From positions 62,001-126,000 of the forward strand of contig NZ_BMKD01000009.1 in NCBI RefSeq assembly GCF_014643835.1: a stretch of 64,000 bases of DNA, written 5' to 3'. A model generated the notes under the pieces. It searched no databases and was not told the origin of the DNA. It saw nothing but the letters and a program-made list of their open reading frames with translations. Positions 35,339 to 44,214 of this stretch are shown piece after piece (the stretch's first letter is position 1; each line of letters starts with the position of its first letter). The translations under genes were made by a program, and so were the position numbers. This DNA comes from Mucilaginibacter rubeus. GTDB lineage: Bacteria; Bacteroidota; Bacteroidia; Sphingobacteriales; Sphingobacteriaceae.

Positions 35339-36529
35339 TTAGTCGTTGATTGCTTTTACACCTGGCAATTCTTTACCTTCCATGTATTCAAGCAAAGCAC
35401 CGCCGCCGGTTGATACGTAGCTTACTTCATCGGTCATGCCAAATTTGGCTACCGCAGCGGCAGAATCACCACCACCTATCAGCGAGAAGGCACCGTTTTC
35501 AGTAGCTTTGGCCACAGCTTCGGCAATGGCTTTGGTTCCGCCTAAAAATTTCTCCATTTCAAAAACCCCCATCGGGCCGTTCCATAAAATGGTTTTTGAT
35601 TCTTCAACCACCTTGCTAAATAAAGCAACCGTTTCCGGGCCGATATCAAGACCCATCCAGTTATCTTTTATTTCGCCGGTTTTGGCAACATCCGTGTTAG
35701 CATCATTTGAAAATGCATCGGCAATGATGTTATCTAAAGGCAATAACAGGTTTACACCTTTTTCTTTAGCTTTTTGCCTTAGGCTGATTGCCAGATCAAG
35801 CTTGTCCATCTCAACCAGTGAGGTACCAATGTTACCACCATCAGCTTTAGCAAATGTATAAGCCATGCCACCACCAATAATCAGGTTATCCACTTTTTCA
35901 AGCAATTTTTCAATAAGCTCTATTTTATCCGATACCTTCGAACCGCCCATAATAGCTGTAAATGGCTTAGGTGCGTTGTTCAGGATCTTTTCAGCATTGT
36001 TTAATTCGGCTGCCATCAGGTAGCCAAAGTATTTGGCGTCAGGGAAAAACTGAGCGATGATAGCGGTTGAAGCGTGCGCTCGGTGAGCGGTACCGAATGC
36101 ATCGTTCACATATACATCACCTAATTTTGATAATTTTTCGGCAAAGGCAACATCACCTTTCTCTTCTTCTTTATAAAAACGAAGGTTTTCTAATAATAAA
36201 ACCTCGCCGTTACCAAGCGCTTTCGCTTTTTCAACAGCCTGCTCGCCGATACAATCATCAGCAAACTGTACCTGCTGACCAAGCAGATCAGACAAATGAG
36301 ATACGATATGTTTTAATGAATATTTTTCTGTAGGACCATCTTTCGGTCTGCCTAAGTGCGACATCAGAATAACTTTGCCACCATCTTTCAATATTTTTTT
36401 TATGGTTGGCAAAGCTGCCGTCATACGGTTATCGTCGGTAATATTGTAATTCTCGTCAAGAGGCACGTTAAAATCAACCCTGATGAGGGCTTTTTTACCT
36501 GCAAAACTAATTTGATCTACTGTTTTCAT
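35339..36529 (-). CDS. pgk: phosphoglycerate kinase
   Basis: A glycolytic enzyme that transfers phosphate from 1,3-bisphosphoglycerate to ADP in the cytoplasm. The start at [18 protein letters not shown] gives 396 residues, the standard length; an upstream in-frame ATG adds 15 residues that do not belong to the family. RVDFNVPLD (substrate-binding N-domain), [23 protein letters not shown] and the C-terminal nucleotide-binding [13 protein letters not shown] are all present. It is not in an operon with gapA, about 650 bases away, but the two share strand and pathway. Confidence 0.97.
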   Translation of the reverse strand: MKTVDQISFAGKKALIRVDFNVPLDENYNITDDNRMTAALPTIKKILKDGGKVILMSHLGRPKDGPTEKYSLKHIVSHLSDLLGQQVQFADDCIGEQAVEKAKALGNGEVLLLENLRFYKEEEKGDVAFAEKLSKLGDVYVNDAFGTAHRAHASTAIIAQFFPDAKYFGYLMAAELNNAEKILNNAPKPFTAIMGGSKVSDKIELIEKLLEKVDNLIIGGGMAYTFAKADGGNIGTSLVEMDKLDLAISLRQKAKEKGVNLLLPLDNIIADAFSNDANTDVAKTGEIKDNWMGLDIGPETVALFSKVVEESKTILWNGPMGVFEMEKFLGGTKAIAEAVAKATENGAFSLIGGGDSAAAVAKFGMTDEVSYVSTGGGALLEYMEGKELPGVKAIND

Positions 36530-36630
36530 ATCTATTAAAGGGTCATTTGTTATGAACGGGCGCAAATTGGGCATTTTAATTCAAAATACTGAACGAAAAA
36601 CGAAAAAAGCTGTTTTAATCGGCCAAAATT

Positions 36631-37065
36631 TCATCTTATTTTAACATACATTACATAATGAGGACCAATGCCCGGCACCTCAAATTCGGGCAAAACGACC
36701 TCAAAACCAAGGTTGTTATAAAAGTGCACTGCTTTTTTACGGGCATTGCACCACAGATAATCGGCCTTATGCCCTCGCAGGTATACCAAAGCAAAGTTAA
36801 CCAACTGATTGCCGAAGCCCTGCCCTCTATATTTTTCGATAGTGGCCATACCCCTGAGCTGGTATCCTGTACCGTTAAATTCGCCATAACTTTGCGGGTG
36901 AAACGAAGCAATACAAGCCAGTTCATCATTAACAAAATAGCCAAGGTGAAAATTGCCTTCATTATCATCTGACGGGAAACGGCATTCATCAAGAGTGAGC
37001 CTGCCTTCGCGCAGTACCTCATTACGTAGATGCAGCAGCTCATCAACTTTTACAAACCTGATCAT
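36631..37065 (-). CDS. GNAT-family N-acetyltransferase
   Basis: A 144-residue GNAT protein. The motif A region EKYRGQGFGNQLVNFAL (about 78-94) binds the acetyl-CoA pyrophosphate, with the preceding beta-strand GYQLRGMATI. The C-terminal FYNNLGFEV stretch and the GPHYVMYVKI end are typical. The substrate is unknown. It lies between pgk and gapA without tight coupling to either. It is not closely similar to the other GNAT gene at 33 kb. Confidence 0.87.
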   Translation of the reverse strand: MIRFVKVDELLHLRNEVLREGRLTLDECRFPSDDNEGNFHLGYFVNDELACIASFHPQSYGEFNGTGYQLRGMATIEKYRGQGFGNQLVNFALVYLRGHKADYLWCNARKKAVHFYNNLGFEVVLPEFEVPGIGPHYVMYVKIR

Positions 37066-37189
37066 GCAGCAAAATTGAAAAAATTCATGGAACAGGAAAT
37101 TTTAATTCCATTAAATTAAAGCAGCAACGCTTATTTCGCGTATACCGGGCGCTACTCAAAATTATACAGAAAATAACTTATACTATTGT

Positions 37190-38197
37190 TTAGGCAGGCT
37201 GTTTTTTAAGTTCGGCTATTCGTACTACCAAATCGGCCAGCCGGCTGCTGTATCCCATTTCATTATCATACCAGCCAACAACTTTTACAAGGCCACCCAC
37301 TATTGACGTTAGCTGCGCATCAAAAATGCAGCTGTGCGGATTATCCAATATATCAGTTGACACAATGGGGTCTTCAGTGTATTCAAGTACATTTTTCATT
37401 GGCCCGTTGGCAGCTTGTTTAAATGCTTCATTAATTTGAGTTATGGTTGGCTGCTTTTTGAGGCTGCAGGTAAAATCAGTTAATGAACCGTTAAGTACCG
37501 GTACACGAATCCCTGCTCCGCCCAAACGGCCGTCCAAATGAGGGAATATAGCTGTTATTGCTTTAGCAGCCCCCGTAGTGGTGGGTATAATAGAAGCCGA
37601 TGCAGCCCTTGCCCGCCTAAGATCTTTATGAGGTGCGTCATGCAGGCTTTGATCGCCTGTCATAGAGTGAACGGTGGTAATGTAACCATCAATGATGCCC
37701 CAGTTTTCATCTAATATTTTTACCATTGCGGCAACATTATTAGTTGTACATGATGCGTTTGACAGCACAGGAGATTGTAGGTCAACCTCCTGGTCGTTTA
37801 CGCCAAGCACTACAGTTGGTACATTTTTATCGGTTGATGGTGCAGATATGATAACCTGCCGTGCCCCGGCGGTTAAATGAGCCTCAGCACCCTGTTTGGA
37901 AGTAAATTTACCGGTTGACTCTATTACGATATCAATATCCAGAGCCTTCCAGGGCAGGTTAAAAGGGTCGCGCTCGGCAAATACCCGTATACAGTTACCG
38001 TTAATAACAAGATTGTTATCATCAAAACTCACCGTACCCTTAAACCCTCGATGAACAGAGTCATACTTAAATAAATGCGCGAGGGTTTGCGTATCGGTAA
38101 GATCATTTATAGCTACCACCCGTATTTCGGGATGTAATAAAATATTCCTTAAAAATATGCGGCCAATGCGACCAAACCCGTTTATAGCTATCTTCAT
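37190..38197 (-). CDS. gapA: glyceraldehyde-3-phosphate dehydrogenase, type I
   Basis: Oxidises glyceraldehyde-3-phosphate to 1,3-bisphosphoglycerate with NAD. The Rossmann motif AINGFGRIGR is at 4-12, the NAD-preferring aspartate follows in AINDL (Asp32), and the catalytic cysteine is in SNASCTTNN (Cys150). The WYDNEMGYSSRLADL segment is near the C-terminus. The 335-residue length is normal. A TAACTTTG box (complement of 38220-38227) fits the -7 consensus about 23 bases before the start, although no clear -33 element accompanies it. Together with pgk this places lower glycolysis in the window. Confidence 0.97.
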   Translation of the reverse strand: MKIAINGFGRIGRIFLRNILLHPEIRVVAINDLTDTQTLAHLFKYDSVHRGFKGTVSFDDNNLVINGNCIRVFAERDPFNLPWKALDIDIVIESTGKFTSKQGAEAHLTAGARQVIISAPSTDKNVPTVVLGVNDQEVDLQSPVLSNASCTTNNVAAMVKILDENWGIIDGYITTVHSMTGDQSLHDAPHKDLRRARAASASIIPTTTGAAKAITAIFPHLDGRLGGAGIRVPVLNGSLTDFTCSLKKQPTITQINEAFKQAANGPMKNVLEYTEDPIVSTDILDNPHSCIFDAQLTSIVGGLVKVVGWYDNEMGYSSRLADLVVRIAELKKQPA

Positions 38198-38219
38198 GGT
38201 ATGCTGATAAATAAAGCAT

Positions 38220-38227
38220 CAAAGTTA
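38220..38227 (-). promoter_or_regulatory. putative -7 element of gapA
   Basis: TAACTTTG on the minus strand matches TAnnTTTG, 23 bases before the gapA ATG. The region 19-21 bases upstream has no TTTG. Confidence 0.4.
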
Positions 38228-38289
38228 ATGAAGATGGATGGTTAATTTGCTTATTTACGGTATTACTACTTGCAGGTTACAATTGGTTA

Positions 38290-39393
38290 TTAGTCGCTAA
38301 AATTCCGGACTACCAGGGCTTCGCCTTTTTTTGAACGGATAAAATAAGTGATCATCCCGTTAAAGGATATCGACAATAAAAATATAAGAACAATAAGCCA
38401 GGAGTTATTTAAATTATTAAATACCAGCACCATTACTATCGAAACAAGGTTCAGGCATCCTAAAACAAAAGTAGTTTGCAGATGCGTTAAACCCATTTTT
38501 AACATACGGTGGTGGATATGGTTGCGGTCTGCATCAAAAGGGGATTTTTTGTTTAAGATCCGGATAGTAAAAACCCTTAGCGTGTCAAAAACAGGACCTA
38601 TAAGTATCGCTACGATTAATGCCGGTGCTGTATATATGAAAGGCAGTTTGACCGTCGAAACTTTACTTAACTCAATAAATTTAATAGCCATTACTGCCGA
38701 TACCAGGCCAATGAGTAGGGCGCCGGTATCGCCCATAAATATTTTAGCAGGAGTTACGTTAAAACGCAAAAAACCAACCACCGCCCCAACCATGGCAAGT
38801 GAAATTGCTGCAAGCTCGTACTGGTTCATATAAATAAAAAGCGCCGCAAAAGCGCTGTTGGCAATAATCCCGGTAGTTGCAGCCAACCCATCAATACCGT
38901 CAATAAGGTTAAAAGAATTGATGATAAGCATAATAACAAGTATTGACAATATTACACTGGGGATATATGGCAGCGATGCAATATCAAACACCCCATACAT
39001 GCTGCTGATCCGGATATCTCCGGGGATAACAAGTATGGCGGCAACCACAAACTGGATCATGAATTTGGTACTTGAATTAACCCCCGAAAGATCATCCTTC
39101 AGCCCCATTGCAAACAAAATAATACATGCGGTAAGCAGGTAACTAATCGGCAACGATTTGTCGATAATACTGAATAACAAAACTGTAATAGTAAAGCTTA
39201 CAAAAATAGCAACACCTCCTAAGCGGGGAATACCATGATCATGTTGTTTCCTGAAATGGCCAACATCATCATATAAATGGCGGGCACGCGCAACATGTAA
39301 TATTGAAGGGATACATAATAATGTAATAAGTGTTGAAAATACAACTATTAGCACATTATAAACAAAATGATAAGAGCGTAGAAATTCAAGCAT
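38290..39393 (-). CDS. WecA/MraY-like undecaprenyl-phosphate sugar-1-P transferase
   Basis: A 367-residue polytopic membrane protein of the glycosyltransferase-4/MraY family. In related enzymes this activity attaches a HexNAc-1-phosphate to undecaprenyl phosphate, priming O-antigen, teichoic-acid or other glycan synthesis. Visible motifs are GLKDDLSGV (aspartate pair), NLIDGIDGLAA, MGDTGALLIG and the histidine motif NRNHIHHRM. It differs from the dcw mraY at 17.7 kb in lacking APLHHHYQ. It is the likely initiating transferase of the adjacent polysaccharide locus, although it is on the opposite strand and 80 bases downstream of a GT2 gene. Confidence 0.88.
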   Translation of the reverse strand: MLEFLRSYHFVYNVLIVVFSTLITLLCIPSILHVARARHLYDDVGHFRKQHDHGIPRLGGVAIFVSFTITVLLFSIIDKSLPISYLLTACIILFAMGLKDDLSGVNSSTKFMIQFVVAAILVIPGDIRISSMYGVFDIASLPYIPSVILSILVIMLIINSFNLIDGIDGLAATTGIIANSAFAALFIYMNQYELAAISLAMVGAVVGFLRFNVTPAKIFMGDTGALLIGLVSAVMAIKFIELSKVSTVKLPFIYTAPALIVAILIGPVFDTLRVFTIRILNKKSPFDADRNHIHHRMLKMGLTHLQTTFVLGCLNLVSIVMVLVFNNLNNSWLIVLIFLLSISFNGMITYFIRSKKGEALVVRNFSD

Positions 39394-39472
39394 ATGCTAT
39401 AAATGTGTTAGTGACCGGCTTATTCATTTATAAATACTTATACGACAGGAAACACAAAAGGTTAACTAAAGA

Positions 39473-40210
39473 TTAAAGAAATTGTGAAATTTTCCTAAGG
39501 GGCTTCAGCACAATTGCCAAAACGGGTAAAAACACATTATTTTTACGCATCGCTTTCAAATCAAATGACCACGCCTTAAACCTGCTCATTAAATTGCTGT
39601 TGCTTATACCCCCTACCTGCATTTTAACCATAACTTTGTTAAGATAAAAGCTCCTTACCTGCCATTTATGCAGAAACCTCGCCATTAATTCATAATCGCC
39701 TGCAGAACCGTATTCAAGACTGTAAAAGCCGTGCTTTTCAAACAAATATCGTTTACAGTAAAAGGTAGGATGTGGGGGCATAAAACCACGGTTAAAGGAA
39801 TTTTTTCCACAAGCGTGACTTTTCCATTTACGGGTAATTTTCCCTGCAGAATTTATATAATCAAGGTTTCCGTAAACGATTCCGGCTACGCTGTCTGAAA
39901 AAGCCTGCGCTACTGCTGATATAACTTCCTGATTAGCAAAAAAATCGTCGGCATTAAGCGTTCCAACTATTTCGCCTGTTGCTAAACGGATCCCTTTATT
40001 GACTGCATCATAAATGCCCTGGTCAGGCTCAGATATCAAAACTTTGATGTGCGATTTATATTGCTTAATTATTTGCAGGGAACTATCTGTTGAGCCGCCA
40101 TCAATTATAATATACTCAATGTTGTTGTAATTCTGGCCGATAACAGATTCGATACATCTTTTAATAGTATCCTGGGCATTGTAAACAACAGTGATAACCG
40201 AGATCTTCAA
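39473..40210 (-). CDS. family 2 glycosyltransferase
   Basis: A 245-residue GT-A enzyme. The nucleotide-binding N-terminus ISVITVVYNAQDTIKR, the EYIIIDGGSTDSS strand-loop (about 31-43) and GTLNADD (about 83-89, the DxD-like metal site) are clear. A C-terminal hydrophobic stretch may associate with membrane. It resembles the WcaA-type GT2 enzymes and the GT2 encoded at 61.6 kb (VDGGSND, GDD). It diverges from the polysaccharide export operon across 106 bases. Confidence 0.88.
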   Translation of the reverse strand: MKISVITVVYNAQDTIKRCIESVIGQNYNNIEYIIIDGGSTDSSLQIIKQYKSHIKVLISEPDQGIYDAVNKGIRLATGEIVGTLNADDFFANQEVISAVAQAFSDSVAGIVYGNLDYINSAGKITRKWKSHACGKNSFNRGFMPPHPTFYCKRYLFEKHGFYSLEYGSAGDYELMARFLHKWQVRSFYLNKVMVKMQVGGISNSNLMSRFKAWSFDLKAMRKNNVFLPVLAIVLKPLRKISQFL

Positions 40211-40268
40211 CCTTGCAACTTTGGGAAAAATACAACGTATTAATACCTCGAAATTATGTAATTTTGAC

Positions 40269-40300
40269 TTTGAAGCCTAATTATATTAAATATAACTTGG
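40269..40300 (+). promoter_or_regulatory. Bacteroidota-type promoter of the polysaccharide operon
   Basis: TTTG at 40269-40272, a 20-base spacer, and TAACTTGG at 40293-40300 (7 of 8 to TAnnTTTG). The start codon is about 16 bases downstream, so the leader would be short. Confidence 0.6.
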
Positions 40301-40316
40301 AACTTTATAGCTGAAC

Positions 40317-41099
40317 ATGCGCAACTATACATTTATCTGCTTAATTACTGGGATACTTTTTTTGTTAACCTCCTGCTCAAGCAAACAATATCAATATCTT
40401 TTTGAACAAAAGAATAATGTTACTGATACCTTATCAAAAGCAAGCGATGTCGCAATAAGCCCGTACCGCATTAAAGCACAGGATATATTACAGATCAGGA
40501 ACCTGCAAAGCATAAAATATATAGTAGATGAAGCGCCTTCCACTAATGCGGGAGGAGGGGGAGGAGGAGGCACTGCCGGACAAACGTTCCAGGTTGAAGA
40601 CGACGGCACTGTTGCGCTGCCTGTTATCGGCCATGTAAAAGTTGCAGGCCTTACCAGGCCAGAAGCAGCAAAACAAATTGAGGGGCTTTACCGTACAAAC
40701 CTGTTGAAAGACCCCATCATTGAACTAAAGATAATTAACCTAAAGGTTACCATGCTTGGCGAAATAAAAGGGCAGGGAAATTATACGTTAACAAAAGACA
40801 GGACCACTTTAGTTGAAATGATTGGAGAAGCAGGAGGCCTGACAGATAAGGCTAATGAAGCAAATGTAAAAATAATAAGAGGCGATCAAAAAAATCCCCA
40901 GGTTACTGAAATTAACCTGCGGGATATCCAATCAATAAATGATCCCCGTGCTATACTTCAAAGTGGAGATGTTATTTATATAGCACAAAACAAGCGCACC
41001 ATACGCAATGATAAATTGCAAAACCTTTCGGTAATAACGCAGCCGGTTTTACTGTTGCTTAATACTGCCTTAATTATTTTTACGCTTTCTCATCGGTAA
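40317..41099 (+). CDS. Wza-like outer-membrane polysaccharide export lipoprotein
   Basis: A 260-residue OPX-family protein. The signal ends in lipobox LLTSC (Cys20). A polysaccharide-export (Poly_export) domain (about 48-130, YRIKAQDILQIRN then VEDDGTVALPVIGHVKVAGLT) and an SLBB domain (about 135-215) follow, with a C-terminal hydrophobic segment (LLLNTALIIFTL). Unusually, seven consecutive glycines (about 79-85) lie inside the Poly_export domain, coded by a GGA/GGG-rich stretch. It is the first gene of the rightward operon and is directly abutted by the Wzc-like kinase (stop at 41099, ATG at 41100). Confidence 0.88.
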   Translation: MRNYTFICLITGILFLLTSCSSKQYQYLFEQKNNVTDTLSKASDVAISPYRIKAQDILQIRNLQSIKYIVDEAPSTNAGGGGGGGTAGQTFQVEDDGTVALPVIGHVKVAGLTRPEAAKQIEGLYRTNLLKDPIIELKIINLKVTMLGEIKGQGNYTLTKDRTTLVEMIGEAGGLTDKANEANVKIIRGDQKNPQVTEINLRDIQSINDPRAILQSGDVIYIAQNKRTIRNDKLQNLSVITQPVLLLLNTALIIFTLSHR

Positions 41100-43520
41100 A
41101 TGGAAGAGTTAGAAAAAGTACAAAGAAAGCTGCCCAACCAGGAAATTGACTATTTTAAGATCGGCAAAATACTACTCAGCCGCTGGTACTGGATATTGGC
41201 ATCCGTTGTTATTACATCAGCTATCTCGTACACTTATTTATGGTATACACCTAAAACATATGCTACCGGGGGGACGCTTAAGGTAGAAGAAAAAAAATCA
41301 GAGATTTCTGACATTATCAGTGTAATGACCACGCCCGAACGCGGCCCGTCAAAAATTCAGAGTATAACTTCAGTATTAACCAGCCGTACCCTCATCCTAA
41401 CAGCAATAAAAGACCTCGACTATCGTATCAGCTTTTATATCTCGGGCAGGGTACGTACCTCCGAAACCTATCCGCAAAAGCCTCTCGGTATTACTCTGGT
41501 AAAGTTTGATAGCCTTAATTTTTTCCATAGCCTGATAACTTTTAAGCCGATCAGTGCTCAAAACTTCAATCTTACCTATAGCATAAACGGTAAGGAGATT
41601 CAAAACAACTACAAATACGGCGATATTGTAACCATTGGCAATACCAGTTTCAGAATTAAATACCCGGGGTTAATTCCATCCAAAACAATTTATTTATTTA
41701 AGTTCAATATCCCCGAAGATTTTATCGGCCGGGTACAGGGTAATTTATATGCTGGCGAAACAGCAAAAAACTCAAATATAATTGCCATTCAGCAAACAGA
41801 TTCCAATCCGCAGTTTGCAGCGGATGTACTTAATGCGATCATGAACAATTATGTGATTTTTGACCGGAACCAAAAGGCGCAGTCAGCTTCACAAATGATC
41901 GATTTTATTGACAGTCAGCTGGATTATCTGTCGGCTGAAGTAAAAGGCTCTGAAAACTCGATAGAAAAATACAGGAAAAAATCCAAGATCCTTGACGTTA
42001 CATCCGCATCAACTACTTCTGTAACCAAGGCAACCGAGCTTGAATCAAACAAATCGTTACTAAAAATACAATTAATAGCACTCGACCAGCTTAGCAGCGA
42101 AATAGCCAAGGAAAAAAACAATGTAACTTTAAACTTTAATGTAGGCAGCGCTAATCTACCATCGTTAGAAGTTATGGTAAGCCGCCTGGACAACCTGATT
42201 ACAGAACGGGCAAGTTTATTAACTACCTATAATGCCGATTCGCAGCCTATTCAAAACATTAACCAAAGCATTATCCAAATTAAAAACACCGCTTTAAACA
42301 ATATAAAACAGATCCGGGCTGGCATTGAAAAAAACATTCAATATCTTGATAATCAACTTGGCCAGGTTAACTCAACTATAGCGGCATTGCCTGCCGCCCA
42401 GCGTGATATGGTGAGCCTGCAGCGTGATTTTGATATTAATGATAAGGTATACTCTTTTCTGTCCGAAAAAAAACTGGAAGCGCAGATCAGCCGTGCCGGG
42501 ATTTTGCCTGGTGCAACTATTATTGAGCTGGCTCAGCCAAACTTTAATCCAGTTTCGCCCAATGAACATAATATCCACCGTACTGCTACTATATTAGGTC
42601 TGGCTATAGGCCTGGGGCTTATCATTCTCATCAGGATATTAAACCCCTATATTTATGATAAGGAAACCATTGAAAGTCTAACCAGCATACCTATCCTGGG
42701 CGTTATCCGAAAATTTCCGTATGCCCTTGACGAAAGCAGCGAACAAATCCTTGCTATCAGCAAACCCAAATCAATTTTTGCCGAATCGGTCCGTTCTGTA
42801 CGTACTAATCTTAGCTTCCTTTCGTCAGAAAAAGCAAGCAAAGTTATTTGTATAACCTCGGAAGTAGCCGGCGAAGGCAAATCATTTGTTGCCGTAAATT
42901 TGTCAAGCACACTTTCACTTATTGATAAAAAAGTAATATTAATAGGAGCCGATTTACGTCGTTCAAGGCTGCATAAAACTTTTCATGTGGCCAATGATAT
43001 TGGCTTGACCAATTACCTTGCACACCAAACTGAAATTGATGATATCATTCATCACTCTGAACAGGAAAACCTTGATTTTATAGTGTCGGGGCCCGTACCG
43101 CCTAACCCATCAGAGCTACTACACAGCAAAAGGATGAACGCTTTAATTGAAACACTTAAAACGATGTATGATATAGTGATGATTGATACCGCTCCGATCG
43201 GACTGGTATCAGATGCTATACCGCTTATCAGGATAAGTGACATCAATGTTTTTGTGATCCGGTCGGGCAAATCAAAATATTATGCCGCAACTGTGCCACA
43301 GCGCATAGCGCAGGAATATCACCTCGATAATACCGTGATAATTTTAAATGCATTCGAAGAAGATTTGCTGCATTCAAGATATTACACTACCAAATTTACC
43401 GGCGAAAATACAGGCACACGATATTACTATTATTCAGATTACAGCGGCTACGAAGGTTCGGGCTATTATCTTGATGATGAAAAGAAAAAATGGTGGAATT
43501 TAAAACGATGGTTTAAATAA
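41100..43520 (+). CDS. Wzc-like polysaccharide co-polymerase/tyrosine autokinase
   Basis: An 806-residue inner-membrane protein. It has an N-terminal Wzz (PCP) domain with a membrane helix near 30-50 (ILLSRWYWILASVVIT), a long periplasmic coiled-coil region (about 250-430), a second helix near 490-510 and a cytoplasmic BY-kinase. The kinase has Walker A in EVAGEGKS (about 587-594), Walker A' ILIGADLRRSR and Walker B VMIDTAP. A C-terminal tyrosine cluster (YYYYSDYSGYEGSGYY) is the expected autophosphorylation tail. It controls polymer length and export with the Wza-like protein. Confidence 0.92.
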   Translation: MEELEKVQRKLPNQEIDYFKIGKILLSRWYWILASVVITSAISYTYLWYTPKTYATGGTLKVEEKKSEISDIISVMTTPERGPSKIQSITSVLTSRTLILTAIKDLDYRISFYISGRVRTSETYPQKPLGITLVKFDSLNFFHSLITFKPISAQNFNLTYSINGKEIQNNYKYGDIVTIGNTSFRIKYPGLIPSKTIYLFKFNIPEDFIGRVQGNLYAGETAKNSNIIAIQQTDSNPQFAADVLNAIMNNYVIFDRNQKAQSASQMIDFIDSQLDYLSAEVKGSENSIEKYRKKSKILDVTSASTTSVTKATELESNKSLLKIQLIALDQLSSEIAKEKNNVTLNFNVGSANLPSLEVMVSRLDNLITERASLLTTYNADSQPIQNINQSIIQIKNTALNNIKQIRAGIEKNIQYLDNQLGQVNSTIAALPAAQRDMVSLQRDFDINDKVYSFLSEKKLEAQISRAGILPGATIIELAQPNFNPVSPNEHNIHRTATILGLAIGLGLIILIRILNPYIYDKETIESLTSIPILGVIRKFPYALDESSEQILAISKPKSIFAESVRSVRTNLSFLSSEKASKVICITSEVAGEGKSFVAVNLSSTLSLIDKKVILIGADLRRSRLHKTFHVANDIGLTNYLAHQTEIDDIIHHSEQENLDFIVSGPVPPNPSELLHSKRMNALIETLKTMYDIVMIDTAPIGLVSDAIPLIRISDINVFVIRSGKSKYYAATVPQRIAQEYHLDNTVIILNAFEEDLLHSRYYTTKFTGENTGTRYYYYSDYSGYEGSGYYLDDEKKKWWNLKRWFK

Positions 43521-43556
43521 GCTTGTTTATTTAAAAAGATTGTTACTAAAATCAAT

Positions 43557-44054
43557 ATGGCAGTAAACAAATGGTATCCGGTTTACACCAACCCACGAGC
43601 CGAAAAAAAGGCATATGATGCATTAGTGAGCAAAGGCATTAATGTTTACCTGCCACTGCACCGTCAGCTTAAACAATGGAGCGACCGCAGAAAATGGGTT
43701 GAGGAACCATTGTTAAAATCATACCTGTTTGTAAATATTGCCGAACAAGAGCAGGCCGAAGTGTTAATGACCAAAGGTATTGCGCGGTTCCTTTATTTTT
43801 CGGGCAAGCCTGCAGTTATGCCTGATAAGCAGATCCATGAACTTAAATTACTCATGGCAAGTCCATATGAACTGGAGGTAACAGAGGAAGACCTGCAGCC
43901 GGGCGAGAAGATTATCATCAGAGCAGGTGCACTAAAGGGCATGACAGGCGAAGTTGTATCACGCAGATCGCAAAAACAACTGATATTACGACTGGAAAGT
44001 ATTGGTTACTCCATTATCGTTAATGTTGCTGCATCGCTCATTGAGCGGTTTTAA
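43557..44054 (+). CDS. UpxY/NusG-like transcription antiterminator
   Basis: A 165-residue NusG-family protein: an NGN domain (about 4-100, KWYPVYTNPRAEKKAYDAL, then LLKSYLFVNI) and a KOW domain (about 118-160, GALKGMTGEVV). Specialised NusG paralogs such as UpxY prevent premature termination inside long polysaccharide operons. In Bacteroides upxY is the first gene; here it follows wza-wzc and is followed by the largest gap in the operon (160 bases), where its target leader may lie. It is too short and degenerate to be the housekeeping NusG, and no secE-nusG-rplK context is present. Confidence 0.87.
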   Translation: MAVNKWYPVYTNPRAEKKAYDALVSKGINVYLPLHRQLKQWSDRRKWVEEPLLKSYLFVNIAEQEQAEVLMTKGIARFLYFSGKPAVMPDKQIHELKLLMASPYELEVTEEDLQPGEKIIIRAGALKGMTGEVVSRRSQKQLILRLESIGYSIIVNVAASLIERF

Positions 44055-44214
44055 AATAAAAGGAATTGTTTTGGACAACAGATAATATTTCATTATTTGC
44101 GCCGAAAATTCAATAAATAGACAGCTTGTGCCCTGCAACACAAGTAATTAATAACTAATTAGTTACAAGATATCAATGTAACTTACGGGGCGAAGCTATG
44201 AAATTTAATGAACA
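44055..44214 (+). promoter_or_regulatory. leader-like spacer downstream of the antiterminator gene
   Basis: The longest gap in the operon. It contains a hairpin CTTGTG/CACAAG (44125-44144) and the pair AGTTAC (44161-44166)/GTAACT (44178-44183). No classic JUMPstart sequence was seen. It is a candidate site for antiterminator action or an internal promoter. Confidence 0.4.

Noticed and set aside
44055-44214. JUMPstart/ops element for RfaH-type regulation
   Set aside because: No GGCGGTAG-type sequence is present; only short hairpins are seen.
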